From contig JAUCBJ010007635.1 of the NCBI GenBank assembly GCA_032718475.1, forward strand, positions 119,926 to 183,925: DNA of 64,000 nucleotides, in the 5' to 3' direction. The position numbers and the translations under genes are program-made. The stretch comes from Nemertoderma westbladi. Taxonomy: Eukaryota; Xenacoelomorpha; Nemertodermatida; Nemertodermatidae. Each line of letters opens with the position of its first letter. Positions within the stretch are counted from its first letter, which is position 1. Below are positions 18,928 to 33,400 of the stretch, piece by piece. A model generated the notes under the pieces. It was not told the origin of the DNA and made no database searches. It worked only from the letters and a program-made list of their open reading frames with translations.

Positions 18928-21144
18928 TTAACTAACATTCATTGCAGCATTCCCAATGAACATGGTGGTAAAGTCATTGGATTTGAATGCATTTAATCTC
19001 AAATCTTTTCCGTCGGCATCCAAAGGTAAATTTGGAAGTACTAAGTCACATTCTAATACCCATACTTTGTTATTTGATAAGTTTCCGTGAAAACATGGGC
19101 ACTTATGATAAAGGCCATATATGCCATTACGAGTAGCTACAATATCAATCTAACATTTAAACAATGATATTATAAAATAGTTATATCATGTGTAATATTA
19201 TACTACAGTAATTTTAATATACTGACACTAAAACAAATCCGCCTCCGCTTAACAGGTTTTTCTTTTTTTAAACCGCTATTTCAAAAATGACAATAAAAAT
19301 ATACTTCCATGGTTCATGAAAAATTTCGTAACAAATTTTTTTTATTAAATAGCAATTATTATTATCATATGATAATATTGTTTGAAGGTCCTACACTAAC
19401 AAAATCGCTCTCATTTGACTAGTAAATACGATTTGATAATTATCTTTGTTTACAGCTAAAATTTAAATAAAATATTTATGTTAATATTTCAAATTAAATT
19501 CAAATATAAAATATCCATTGAAAAATTTAATAAAAATTTTTATTAAATATTATATAGTTATAATTATATAGTTATTAGTATGGTTATTAAATAAATATAA
19601 AAATAATTTATATTTTAATAATGTAGTTAAAATTGAAATGTACAACAATTAACTGAACTTACTTACACCTCGCAATACTAGATGTTCAACATGGACACTA
19701 AAAGGGTGTCATCTTTTCCACCAAAGCGGTTATAGGTACTTCAGGAAGAGGTTGCATGGTCATAATAATACGGATAGGCTTCATAACCACTACTAATATC
19801 GGTAGTTTGTGGGAGGTATCGCCTCTAAATGCAGACTCGTACAATCGGATCTTAGTTCCCACACCACTACTACTATCGGTAGTTTGTGGGAGGTATCGCC
19901 TCTAAATGCAGACTCGTACAATCGGATCTTAGTTCCCACACCACTACTACTATCGGTAGTTTGTGGGAGGTATCGCCTCTAAATGCAGACTCGTACAATC
20001 GGATCTTAGTTCCCACACCACTACTAATATCGGTAGTTTGTGGGAGGTATCGCCTCTAAATGCAGGCTCGTACAATCGGATCTTAGTTCCCACACCCACA
20101 TTGGGTTGAAATAAATTGCGACTCTGCTCGTTGTCATGGTTTATAACAATAAACATCATCGATGATGTCAAATCTCTGAAAAAAAATTATTTAAAATAAA
20201 ATATATTTTTCAAAAGTACATGACCATATAAGAAATTCCACAAATAATAGACATGATATAATAAATAAAAAAATAGAAACACACGTATGGAAATTTAAAA
20301 ATTTTCAAATTAAGAGTCTTTCCAAAAAAAGTAACTTCTATTTATAAAAAATAAAAAACTATCAAGATATGATGCGTATTATTTAGGTATCTCATCAAAA
20401 ATAAAACAAAATAATTTCAAATAAAATTAAGCCTCACAAAAGGAAAAACTGCTGCGTTAGAGCAAAACATATTTCGATAAATTAATTAGCAAAAGCAAAC
20501 ACACCTACGCTACATAAATTTATTAAAGATTATTATATCAAAAAATATCACTGCAGTTCTAACATTTGTAAACTTCAATTCAAAAAAACTTCGATTTAAA
20601 AAAAATCCATCGATTTTAAATACTGCAAAATAGAATACACTTACAGATTAGCATATAAAAATTACTTTTAATTTCCATAACTATTACTCCAATTAGAAAT
20701 ATTGATAATAATCAAAAATGGAATATGTACAACTTCCAAACAGTATATTTAATCATCTACATTTCATCACTACATTGAGAGTAAGAAAAAAGACAAAATG
20801 AAAAGAAACATGCGTAACTCCGAGGAAACGGGAAATCTCACAAATACCCAGGTCTACCAACACATGAAGTATCTCCTTCAATGACTTACTACGAATCTCA
20901 CTAGCGAAAAATTACAGAAAAAAACATAAAACTAATAACGTAGTGAATATTAAATACTTACAAGAAATACACCATTGTGTTATAATTAGGCCTAGCCTTT
21001 TTAGCTGCTTTAGCAGCCGTAGATTTATTCAATTTCTTTGATTTTAATCCATTTACAATGTGCACGACTCGACATTCCAGGAAACAATCCTCTACTCTTG
21101 TCCTCGCCGACAAAACGTCGGCAAGGCCGATTATTGCTACCATT
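18928..21144 (-). pseudogene. RPA-like OB-fold/zinc-ribbon gene, 3' exons, copy 1
   Basis: Three minus-strand exons. Exon A is 21144-20962 (donor GTAAGT), exon B 20175-19669 (acceptor TTTTTTTTCAG, donor GTGTAAGT), exon C 19136-18928 (acceptor ATTGTAG, stop TAA). Joining A to B restores VYFLDLTSSMMFIVI in frame; joining B to C is also in phase. Exons A-B have the strand pattern of an OB fold (VGVGTKIRLYEPAFRG). Exon C has GIYGLYHKCPCFHGNLSNN, VWVLECDLVLPNL and NDFTTMFIGNAA, like the zinc-ribbon OB domain at the C terminus of replication protein A large subunits. RPA-like proteins occur in some Helitrons; no Rep/helicase is visible here. Exon B contains three extra 77-bp units with an internal stop and a +1 insertion near MTPF, so this copy is broken. 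Upstream exons are absent; the satellite begins 320 bp away. Confidence 0.65.
19791..20098. repeat. 77-bp tandem repeat, four copies, inside exon B
   Basis: CGGTAGTTTGTGGGAGGTAT recurs at 19800, 19877, 19954 and 20031, exactly 77 bp apart. The copies are nearly identical, so the amplification is recent. Because 77 is not a multiple of three the frame shifts in each unit, and the second unit hits a stop. Confidence 0.95.
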
Positions 21145-21221
21145 CTATAACAAAAATATAAATATACAATGTAAACAAGACAATACAATAATGCTCTCCA
21201 TAGGGAAAAATATCAACCGGC

Positions 21222-21305
21222 TATATTGGGTCTCGAACCCGGTACCTAGGTTTCAAACTTCTGGTTATCATCAGCCGGGTGAGTATACTGAGCTACAACA
21301 TCGAA
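21222..21305 (-). other. tRNA-like sequence (SINE head or tRNA pseudogene)
   Basis: Minus strand carries TAGCTCAGTATACTCACC (A box, 21295-21279) and GGGTTCGAGACCC (strong B box, 21240-21228) at tRNA-like spacing. The acceptor arms do not pair well, so a functional tRNA is unlikely. Confidence 0.5.
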
Positions 21306-21466
21306 TGAATATTTCGCCATGGAATGCGACATCATATTTAAGCCAACTAATCACTTAACGGAAAGTACAACTTCGTTATTGCCGTGCTCTGCCAGAAAAG
21401 GCAACCATGCCTCAAAGAATAACTATTATACAGTGTTGTAGAAAACACTATAACCCCGTATTTCTG

Positions 21467-24400
21467 CCTGGTTAAACTAAGCAACTAAGCAAAAGTTAAA
21501 CTAAATGTGGACCAAAGGATACAACTGCGATTAAATTTACTCAGAAATAACAGGTTAGAACACAAATTAAAATAACTGAGGAAGAAAGGTTACGACAACG
21601 GTTCAACTAATTGGGTAACAAAGGTTAGGACAGCACTTAAACTAAAAGAGGAACAAAGGTTACGACAGAGATTAAACTAACTCAAAAAAAAAATGTTAGA
21701 ACACTGATAAAACTAACTGGGGAACAAAGGTTACAGCTGTTAAAACTGATGAACAAAGGTTAGGACAGCGCACAAAAAAAAATGTTAGAACACCGATAAA
21801 ACTAACTGGGGAACAAAGGTTACAGCTGTTAAAACTGATGAACAAAGGTTAGGACAGCGCAGTTAAAATAACTAAGGAACAAAAGTTAGAACAGCTCTTA
21901 AAGTAACAAAGGAACAAAGATTAGGAAAGCAGTTAAACTAACTGAGGAACAAAGATTAGAACTAGAAGCATGTCTAACTGAGGAACAAGTGTTACGCCAT
22001 CCATTAGGAACAAAGGTTAAGACAGCGGTTAAAATAACTGAGGAACAAAGTTTACGACACCAATCAAAATAACAGAGGAACAACAGTTTAACTAACTGAT
22101 GAACAAATATTAGGATAGCTGTTAAACTAACTGAGGAACAAAACGTTAGAACAGTGGTTAAACTATCTTAGGAACAAACGCTAGAACAGCGGATAAACTA
22201 ACTGAGGAATAAAGATTAGGACAGCGGTTAAACTAACTGAGGAACAAACGTTAGAACAGCGGTTATACTAACTGAGGAACAAACGTTAGAACAGCGGTTA
22301 AACTAACTGAGGAACAAACGTTAGAACAGCGGTTACAGTAACTAAGGAACAAACGTTAGAACAGCGGTTAAACTAACTTAGGAACAAACACTAGAACAGC
22401 GGATAAACTAACTGAGGAATAAAGATTAGGACAGCGGTTAAACTAACTTAGCAACAAACGTTACAACAGCGGTTATACTAACTGAGGAACAAACGTTAGT
22501 ACAGCCGTTAAACTAACTAAGGAAGAAACGTTTCAACAGTGGTTAAACTAACTGAGGAACAAACGTTAGAACAGCGGTTACAATAACTAAGGAACAAACG
22601 TTAGAACAGCGGTTAAACTAACTTAGGAACAAACGTTACAACAGCGGTTACACTAACTGAGGAACAAACGTTAGAACAGCGGTAACACTAACTGAGGAAC
22701 AAACGTTAGAACAGCGGTTAAACTAACTTAGGAACAAACTTTACAACAGCGGTTGCACTAACTGAGGAACAAACGTTAGAACAGCTGTTACACTAACTGA
22801 GCAACAAACGTTAGAACAGCGGGTAAACTAACTTAGAAACCGCCGTTACAACAGCGGTTACACTAACTGAGGAACAAACGTTAGAACAGCGGTACACTAA
22901 CTGAAGAACAAACGTTAGAACAGCGGTTAAAATAACCGAGTAAAACGTTAGAACAGTGGTTTCACTAACAGAGGAACAAACGTTAGAACAGCGGTTAAAC
23001 AAACTTAGGAACAAACGTTACAGCAGCGGTTACACTAACTGAGGAACAAACGTTAGAACAGTGGTTACACTAACTGAGAACAAACGTTAGAACAACGGTT
23101 ACACTAACTGAGAAACAAAAGTTTGAACAGCGATTAAACTAACTGAGGAACAAAGATTAGGACAGCTGTTAAACTAACTGAGGAACAAACGTTAGAACAA
23201 CGGTTAGACTAACTGCGGAACAAACGTTAGAACAGCGGTTACACCAACTGAGGAACAAACGTTAGAACAGCGGTTACACTAACTGAGGAAGAAACGTTAG
23301 AACAGCGGTTACACTAACTGAGGAATAAACGTTTCAACAGCAGTTACACTAACTGAGGAACAAACGTTAGTACAACCGTTAAACTAACTATGGAAGAAAC
23401 GCTTGAACAGTGGTTAAACTAACTGAGGAACAAACGTTAGAACAGCGGTTACAGTAACTAAGGAACAAACGTTAGAACAGCGGTTAAACTAACTTAGGAA
23501 CAAACGTTACAACAGCGGTTACACTAACTGAGGAACAAATGTTAGAACAGCGGTAACACTAACTGAGGAACAAACATTAGAACAGCGGTTAAACTAACTT
23601 AGGAACAAACGTTAGAACAGCGGTTAAACTAACTTAGGAACAAACGTTACAACAGCGGTTACACCAACTGAGGAACAAACGTTAGAACAGCGGTTTAACC
23701 GAGTAAAACGTTAGAACAACGGTTACACTAACTGAGGAACAAACGTTAGAACAGCGGTTACACTAACTGAGGATCAAATGTTTGAACAGCAGTCACACTA
23801 ACTGAGGAACAAACGTTAGAACAGCGGTTAAACTAACTTAGGAACAAACGTTTTAACAGCAGTTACACTAACTGAGGAACAAACGTTAGAACAGCAGTTA
23901 CACTAACTAAGGAACAAACGTTTTAACAGCAGTTACACTAACTGAGGAACAAACGTTAGAACAGCAGTTACACTAACTAAGGAACAAACGTTAGAACAGC
24001 AGTTACACTAACTAAGGAACAAACGTTTTAACAGCAGTTACACTAACTGAGGAACAAACGTTAGAACAGCAGTTACACTAACTAAGGAACAAACGTTTTA
24101 ACAGCAGTTACACTAACTGAGGAACAAACGTTAGAACAGCGGTTACACTAACTGAGGAACAAACATTAAAACAGCGGTTAAAATAACCGAGTAAAACGTT
24201 AGAACAACGGTAACACTAACTGAGGAACAAACGTTAGAACGGCGGTTACACTAACTGAGAACAAACGTTAGAACAACGGTTACACTAACTAAGAAACAAA
24301 AGTTTGAACAGCGGTTAAACTAACTGAGGAACAAAGATTATGACAGCGGTTAAACTAACTGAGGAACAAACGTTAGAACAACGGTTACACTAACTGAGGA

Positions 24401-27400
24401 ACAAACGTTAGAACAGCGGTTACACTAACTGAGGAACAAACGTTTGAACAATGGTTACACTAACTGAGGAACAAACGTTAGAACAGCGGTTACACTAACT
24501 GAGGAACAAACGTTTGAACAATGGTTACACTAACTGAGGAACAAACGTTAGAACAGCGGTTACACTAACTGAAGAACAAACGTTAGAATAGCGGTTAAAA
24601 TAACCGAGTAAAACGTTAGAACAGCGGTTACACTAACTGAGGAACAAAGATTAGGACAGCAGTTAAACTAACTGAGGAACAAAGATTAGGACAGTGGTTA
24701 AACTAACTGAGGAACAAAGGTTAGGACAGCGGTTAAACTAAATGAGGAACAAACGTTAGAATAGCAGTTAAAATAACCGAGTAAAACGTTAGAACAACGG
24801 TTACACTAACTAAGAAACAAAAGTTTGAACAGCGGTTAGACTAACTGAGGAACAAAGATTAGGACAGCGGTTAAACTAACTGAGGAACAAAGATTAGGAC
24901 AGCGGTTAAACTAACTGAGGAACAAACATTAGAACAGCGGTTAAACTAACTTAGGAACAAACGTTAGAACAACGGTTACACTAACTGAGGAACAAACGAT
25001 AGAACAGCGGTTACACTAACTGAAGAACAAACGTTAGAATAGCGGTTACACTAACTGAAGAACAAACGTTAGAACAGCGGTTACACTAACTGAAGAACAA
25101 ACGTTAGAATAGCAGTTAAAATAACCGAGTAAAACGTTAGAACAACGGTTACACTAACTAATAAACAAAAGTTTGAACAGCGGTTAGACTAACTGAGGAA
25201 CAAAGATTAGGACAGCGGTTAAACTAACTGAGGAACAAACGTTAGAACAACGGTTACACTAACTGAGGAACAAACGATAGAACAGCGGTTACACTAACTG
25301 AAGAACAAACGTTAGAACAGCGGTTAAACTAACTTAGGAACAAACGTTAGAACAACGGTTACACTAACTGAGAAACAAAAGTTTGAACAGCGGTTAGACT
25401 AACTGAGGAACAAAGATTAGGACAGCGGTTAAACTAACTGAGGAACAAACGTTAGAACAACGGTTACACTAACTGAGGAACAAACGTTAGAACAGCGGGT
25501 AAACTAACTTAGAAACAAACGTTACAACAGCGGTTACACTAACTGAGGAACAAACGTTAGAACAGCGGTAACACTAACTGAGGAACAAACGTTAGAACAG
25601 CGGTTACACTAACTGAAGAACAAACGTTAGAACAGTGGTTTAAATAATCCAAGAAAAAGTTAGAACAGTGGTTACACTAACAGAGGAACAAACGTTAGAA
25701 CAGCGGTTAAACAAACTTAGGAACAAACATTACAACAGCGGTTACACTAACTGAGGAACAAACGTTAGAACAGCGGTTACACTAACTGAGAACAAACTTT
25801 AGAACAACGGTTACACTAACTGAGAAACAAAAGTTTGAACAGCGGTTAAACTAACTGAGGAACAAAGGTTACGACAGCCGTTAAACTAACTGAGAGACAA
25901 ACGTTAGAACAGCGGTTACACTAACTGAGGAACAAACGTTAGAACAGCGGTTAAAATAACCGAGTAAAACGTTAGAACAACGGATACACTAACTGAGGAA
26001 CAAACGTTAGAACAGCGGTTACACTAACTGAAGAACAAACGTTAGAACAGTGGTTTAAATAATCCAAGAAAAAGTTAGAACAGTGGTTACACTAACAGAG
26101 GAACAAACGTTAGAACAGCGGTTAAACAAACTTACGAACAAACATTACAACAGCGGTTACACTAACTGAGAAACAAACGTTAGAACAGCGGTTACACTAA
26201 CTGAGAACAAACTTTAGAACAACGGTTACACTAACTGAGAAACAAAAGTTTGAACAGCGGTTAAACTAACTGAGAGACAAACGTTAGAACAGCGGTTACA
26301 CTAACTGAGGAAGAAACGTTAGAACAGCGGTTACACTAACTGAGGAACAAACGTTAGAACAACGGTTACACTAACTGAGGAACAAACGATAGAACAGCGG
26401 TTACACTAACTGAAGAACAAACGTTAGAATAGCGGTTAAAATAACCGAGTAAAACGTTAGAACAACGGATACTCCAACTGAGGAACAAACGTTAGAACAA
26501 CGGTTACACTATCTGAGGAACAAACGTTAGAACAGCGGTTACACTAACTGAACAGCAACCGTTAGAACAGTGGGTAAACTAACTTAGGAACAAACGTTAG
26601 AACAGCGGTTACACTAACTGAGGAACAAACGTTAGTACAACCGTTAAACTAACTATGGAAGAAACGCTTGAACAGTGGTTAAACTAACTGAGGAACAAAC
26701 GTTAGAACAGCGGTTACAGTAACTAAGGAACAAACGTTAGAACAGCGGTTAAACTAACTTAGGAACAAACGTTACAACAGCGGTTACACTAACTGAGGAA
26801 CAAACGTTAGAACAGCGGTAACACTAACTGAGGAACAAACATTAGAACAGCGGTTAAACTAACTTAGGACCAAACGTTAGAACAGCGGTTAAACTAACTT
26901 AGGAACAAACGTTACAACAGCGGTTACACCAACTGAGGAACAAACGTTAGAACAGCGGTTACACTAACTGAAGAACAAACGTTAGAATAGCGGTTAAAAT
27001 AACCGAGTAAAACGTTAGAACAGCGGTTACACTAACTGAGGAACAAACGTTAGAACAGCGGTTAAACAAACTTAGGAACAAACATTACAACAGCAGTTAC
27101 ACTAACTGAGGAACAAACGTTAGAACAGCGGTTTAACCGAGTAAAACGTTAGAACAACGGTTACACTAACTGAGGAACAAACGTTAGAACAGCGGTTACA
27201 CTAACTGAGGATCAAATGTTTGAACAGCGGTCACACTAACTGAGGAACAAACGTTAGAACAGCGGTTAAACTAACTTAGGAACAAACGTTTTAACAGCAG
27301 TTACACTAACTGAGGAACAAACGTTAGAACAGCAGTTACACTAACTAAGGAACAAACGTTTTAACAGCAGTTACACTAACTGAGGAACAAACGTTAGAAC

Positions 27401-30400
27401 AGCGGTTACACTAACTGAGGAACAAACGATAGAACAGCGGTTACACTAACTGAGGAACAAACGTTAGAACAGCGGTTACACTAACTGAGGAACAAACGAT
27501 AGAACAGCGGTTACACTAACTGAGGAACAAACGATAGAACAGCGGTTACACTAACTGAGGAACAAACGTTAGAACAGCGGTTACACTAACTGAGGATCAA
27601 ATGTTTGAACAGCGGTCACACTAACTGAGGAACAAACGTTAGAACAGCGGTTAAACTAACTTAGGAACAAACGTTTTAACAGCAGTTACACTAACTGAGG
27701 AACAAACGTTAGAACAGCAGTTACACTAACTAAGGAACAAACGTTTTAACAGCAGTTACACTAACTGAGGAACAAACGTTAGAACAGCGGTTACACTAAC
27801 TGAGGAACAAACGTTAGAACAGCAGTTACACTAACTAAGGAACAAACGTTTTAACAGCGGTTACACTAACTGAGGAACAAACGATAGAACAGCGGTTACA
27901 CTAACTGAGGAACAAACGTTAGAACAGCGGTTACACTAACTGAGGATCAAATGTTTGAACAGCGGTCACACTACCTGAGGAACAAACGTTAGAACAGCGG
28001 TTAAACTAACTTAGGAACAAACGTTTTAACAGCAGTTACACTAACTGAGGAACAAACGTTAGAACAGCAGTTACACTAACTTAGGAACAAACGTTTTAAC
28101 AGCAGTTACACTAACTGAGGAACAAACGTTAGAACAGCAGTTACACTAACTAAGGAACAAACGTTTTAACAGCAGTTACACTAACTGAGAAACAAACGTT
28201 AGAACAGCGGTTACACTAACTGAAGAACAAACGTTAGAACAGCGGTAACACTAACTGAGAACAAACGTTTGAACAGCGGTTACACTAACTGAGGAACAAA
28301 CGTTAGTACAACCGTTAAACTAACTATGGAAGAAACGCTTGAACAGTGGTTAAACTAACTGAGGAACAAACGTTAGAACAGCGGTTACAGTAACTAAGGA
28401 ACAAACGTTAGAACAGCGGTTAAACTAACTTAGGAACAAACGTTACAACAGCGGTTACACTAACTGAGGAACAAACGTTAGAACAGCGGTAACACTAACT
28501 GAGGAACAAACATTAGAACAGCGGTTAAACTAACTTAGGACCAAACGTTAGAACAGCGGTTAAACTAACTTAGGAACAAACGTTACAACAGCGGTTACAC
28601 CAACTGAGGAACAAACGTTAGAACAGCGGTTACACTAACTGAAGAACAAACGTTAGAATAGCGGTTAAAATAACCGAGTAAAACGTTAGAACAGCGGTTA
28701 CACTAACTGAGGAACAAACGTTAGAACAGCGGTTAAACAAACTTAGGAACAAACATTACAACAGCAGTTACACTAACTGAGGAACAAACGTTAGAACAGC
28801 GGTTTAACCGAGTAAAACGTTAGAACAACGGTTACACTAACTGAGGAACAAACGTTAGAACAGCGGTTACACTAACTGAGGATCAAATGTTTGAACAGCG
28901 GTCACACTAACTGAGGAACAAACGTTAGAACAGCGGTTAAACTAACTTAGGAACAAACGTTTTAACAGCAGTTACACTAACTGAGGAACAAACGTTAGAA
29001 CAGCAGTTACACTAACTAAGGAACAAACGTTTTAACAGCAGTTACACTAACTGAGGAACAAACGTTAGAACAGCGGTTACACTAACTGAGGAACAAACGA
29101 TAGAACAGCGGTTACACTAACTGAGGAACAAACGTTAGAACAGCGGTTACACTAACTGAGGAACAAACGATAGAACAGCGGTTACACTAACTGAGGAACA
29201 AACGATAGAACAGCGGTTACACTAACTGAGGAACAAACGTTAGAACAGCGGTTACACTAACTGAGGATCAAATGTTTGAACAGCGGTCACACTAACTGAG
29301 GAACAAACGTTAGAACAGCGGTTAAACTAACTTAGGAACAAACGTTTTAACAGCAGTTACACTAACTGAGGAACAAACGTTAGAACAGCAGTTACACTAA
29401 CTAAGGAACAAACGTTTTAACAGCAGTTACACTAACTGAGGAACAAACGTTAGAACAGCGGTTACACTAACTGAGGAACAAACGTTAGAACAGCAGTTAC
29501 ACTAACTAAGGAACAAACGTTTTAACAGCGGTTACACTAACTGAGGAACAAACGATAGAACAGCGGTTACACTAACTGAGGAACAAACGTTAGAACAGCG
29601 GTTACACTAACTGAGGATCAAATGTTTGAACAGCGGTCACACTACCTGAGGAACAAACGTTAGAACAGCGGTTAAACTAACTTAGGAACAAACGTTTTAA
29701 CAGCAGTTACACTAACTGAGGAACAAACGTTAGAACAGCAGTTACACTAACTTAGGAACAAACGTTTTAACAGCAGTTACACTAACTGAGGAACAAACGT
29801 TAGAACAGCAGTTACACTAACTAAGGAACAAACGTTTTAACAGCAGTTACACTAACTGAGAAACAAACGTTAGAACAGCGGTTACACTAACTGAAGAACA
29901 AACGTTAGAACAGCGGTAACACTAACTGAGAACAAACGTTTGAACAGCGGTTACACTAACTGAGAAACAAACGTTAGAACAGCGGTTACACTAACTGAGA
30001 ACAAACTTTAGAACAACGGTTACACTAACTGAGAAACAAACGTTAGAACAGCGGTTACACTAACTGAGAACAAACGTTAGAACAGCGGTTACACTAACTG
30101 AGGAATAAACGTTTCAACAGCGCTTAAAACTAACTGAGAAACAAACGTTACAACAGCGGTTACACTAACTGAGGAACAAACGTTAGAACAGCGGTTACAC
30201 TAACTAAGGAACAAACGTTAGAACAACGGTTACACTAACTGAGAAACAAACGTTAGAACAGCGGTTACACTAACTGAGAACAAACGTTAGAACAGCGGTT
30301 ACACTAACTGAGGAACAAACGTTTGAACAGCGGTTACACTAACTGAAGAACAAACGATAGAACAGCGGTTACACTAACTGAGGAATAAACGTTTCAACAG

Positions 30401-33400
30401 CGCTTAAAACTAACTGAGAAACAAACGTTACAACAGCGGTTACACTAACTGAGGAACAAACGTTTGAACAATGGTTACACTAACTGAGGAACAAACGTTA
30501 GAACAGCGGTTACACTAACTGAAGAACAAACGATAGAACAGCGGTTACACTAACTGAGGAACAAAGATTAGGACAGCAGTTAAACTAACTGAGGAACAAA
30601 GATTAGGACAGTGGTTAAACTAACTGAGGAACAAACGTTAGAACAACGGTTACACTAACTGAGAACAAACATTAAAACAGCGGTTAAAATAACCGAGTAA
30701 AACGTTAGAACAACGGTTACACTAACTGAGGAACAAACGTTAGAACAGCGGTTACACTAACTGAGAACAAACGTTAGAACAACGGTTACACTAACTAAGA
30801 AACAAAAGTTTGAACAACGGTTAGACTAACTGAGGAACAAAGATTATGACAGCGGTTAAACTAACTGAGGAACAAACGTTAGAACAACGGTTACACTAAC
30901 TGAGGAACAAACGTTAGAACAGCGGTTACACTAACTGAGGAACAAACGTTAGAACAGCGATTACACTAACTGAGGAACAAACGTTTGAACAATGGTTACA
31001 CTAACTGAGGAACAAACGTTAGAACAGCGGTTACACTAACTGAAGAACAAACGATAGAACAGCGGTTACACTAACTGAGGAACAAAGATTAGGACAGCAG
31101 TTAAACTAACTGAGGAACAAAGATTAGGACAGTGGTTAAACTAACTGAGGAACAAACGTTAGAACAACGGTTACACTAACTGAGGAACAAACGATAGAAC
31201 AGCGGTTACACTAACTGAAGAACAAACGTTAGAATAGCGGTTAAAATAACCGAGTAAAACGTTAGAACAACGGTTACACTAACTAAGAAACAAAAGTTTG
31301 AACAGCGGTTAGACTAACTGAGGAACAAAGATTAGGACAGCGGTTAAACTAACTGAGGAACAAACGTTAGAACAACGGTTACACTAACTGAGGAACAAAC
31401 GTTAGAACAGCGGGTAAACTAACTTAGAGACGAACGTTACAACAGCGGTTACACTAACTGAGGAACAAACGTTAGAACAGCGGTAACACTAAATGAGGAA
31501 CAAACGTTAGAACAGCGGTTACACTAACTGAAGAACAAACGTTAGAACAGCGGTTTAAATAATCGAGAAAAAGTTAGAACAGTGGTTACACTAACAGAGG
31601 AACAAACGTTAGAACAGCGGTTAAACAAACTTAGGAACAAACATTACAACAGCGGTTACACTAACTGAGGGACAAATGTTAGAACAGCGGTTACACTAAC
31701 TGAGAACGAACTTTAGAACAACGGTTACACTAACTGAGAAACAAAAGTTTGAACAGCGGTTAAACTAACTGAGGAACAAAGGTTACGACAGCCGTTAAAC
31801 TAACTGAGAGACAAACGTTAGAACAGCGGTTACACTAACTGAGGAACAAACGTTAGAACAGCGGTTACACTAACTGAGAACAAACGTTAGAACAACGGTT
31901 ACACTAACTAAGAAACAAAAGTTTGAACAGCGGTTAGACTAACTGAGGAACAAAGATTAGGACAGCGGTTAAACTAACTGAGGAACAAACGTTAGAACAA
32001 CGGTTACACTAACTGAGGAACAAAGATTAGGACAGTGGTTAAACTAACTGAGGAACAAACGTTAGAACAACGGTTACACTAACTGAGGAACAAACGATAG
32101 AACAGCGGTTACACTAACTGAAGAACAAACGTTAGAATAGCGGTTAAAATAACCAAGTAAAACGTTAGAACAACGGTTACACTAACTAAGAAACAAAAGT
32201 TTGAACAGCGGTTAGACTAACTGAGGAACAAAGATTAGGACAGCGGTTAAACTAACTGAGGAACAAACGTTAGAACAACGGTTACACTAACTGAGGAACA
32301 AACGTTAGAACAGCGGGTAAACTAACTTAGAAACAAACGTTACAACAGCGGTTACACTAACTGAGGAACAAACGTTAGAACAGCGGTAACACTAACTGAG
32401 GAACAAACGTTAGAACAGCGGTTACACTAACTGAAGAACAAACGTTAGAACAGCGGTTTAAATAATCGAGAAAAAGTTAGAACAGTGGTTACACTAACAG
32501 AGGAACAAACGTTAGAACAGCGGTTAAACAAACTTAGGAACAAACATTACAACAGCGGTTACACTAACTGAGGGACAAACGTTAGAACAGCGGTTACACT
32601 AACTGAGAACGAACTTTAGAACAACGGTTACACTAACTGAGAAACAAAAGTTTGAACAGCGGTTAAACTAACTGAGGAACAAAGGTTACGACAGCCGTTA
32701 AACTAACTGAGAGACAAACGTTAGAACAGCGGTTACACTAACTGAGGAACAAACGTTAGAACAGCGGTTACACTAACTGAGAACAAACGTTAGAACAACG
32801 GTTACACTAACTAAGAAACAAAAGTTTGAACAGCGGTTAGACTAACTGAGGAACAAAGATTAGGACAGCGGTTAAACTAACTGAGGAACAAACGTTAGAA
32901 CAACGGTTACACTAACTGAGGAACAAACGTTAGAACAGCGGTTACACTAACTGAGGAACAAACGTTAGAACAGCGGTTACACTAACTGAGAACAAACGTT
33001 AGAACAACGGTTACACTAACTATGAAACAAAAGTTTGAACAGCGGTTAGACTAACTGAGGAACAAATATTAGGACAGCGGTTAAACTAACTGAGGAACAA
33101 ACGTTAGAACAACAGTTACACTAACTGAGGAACAAACGTTAGAACAGCGGTTACACTAAATGAGGAACAAACGTTAGAACAGCGGTTGCACTAACTGAGG
33201 AACAAACGTTTGAACAACGGTTACACTAACTGAGGAACAAACGTTAGAACAGCGGTTACACTAACTGAAGAACAAACGTTAGAATAGCGGTTACACTAAC
33301 TGAGGAACAAAAGTTTGAACAGCGGTTAGACTAACTGAGGAACAAAGATTAGGACAGTGGTTATACTAACTGAGGAACAAACGTTAGAACAGTGGTTACA

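Larger units (their letters stand above)
18619..20957. repeat. Interspersed duplication, copy 1
   Basis: Matches 52184-52518 joined to 60246-61707 in the same orientation, with many point differences and a ~500-bp segment (about 19713-20175, exon B) missing from copy 2. It carries the 3' half of an RPA-like gene, its introns and 3' flank. Confidence 0.85.
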
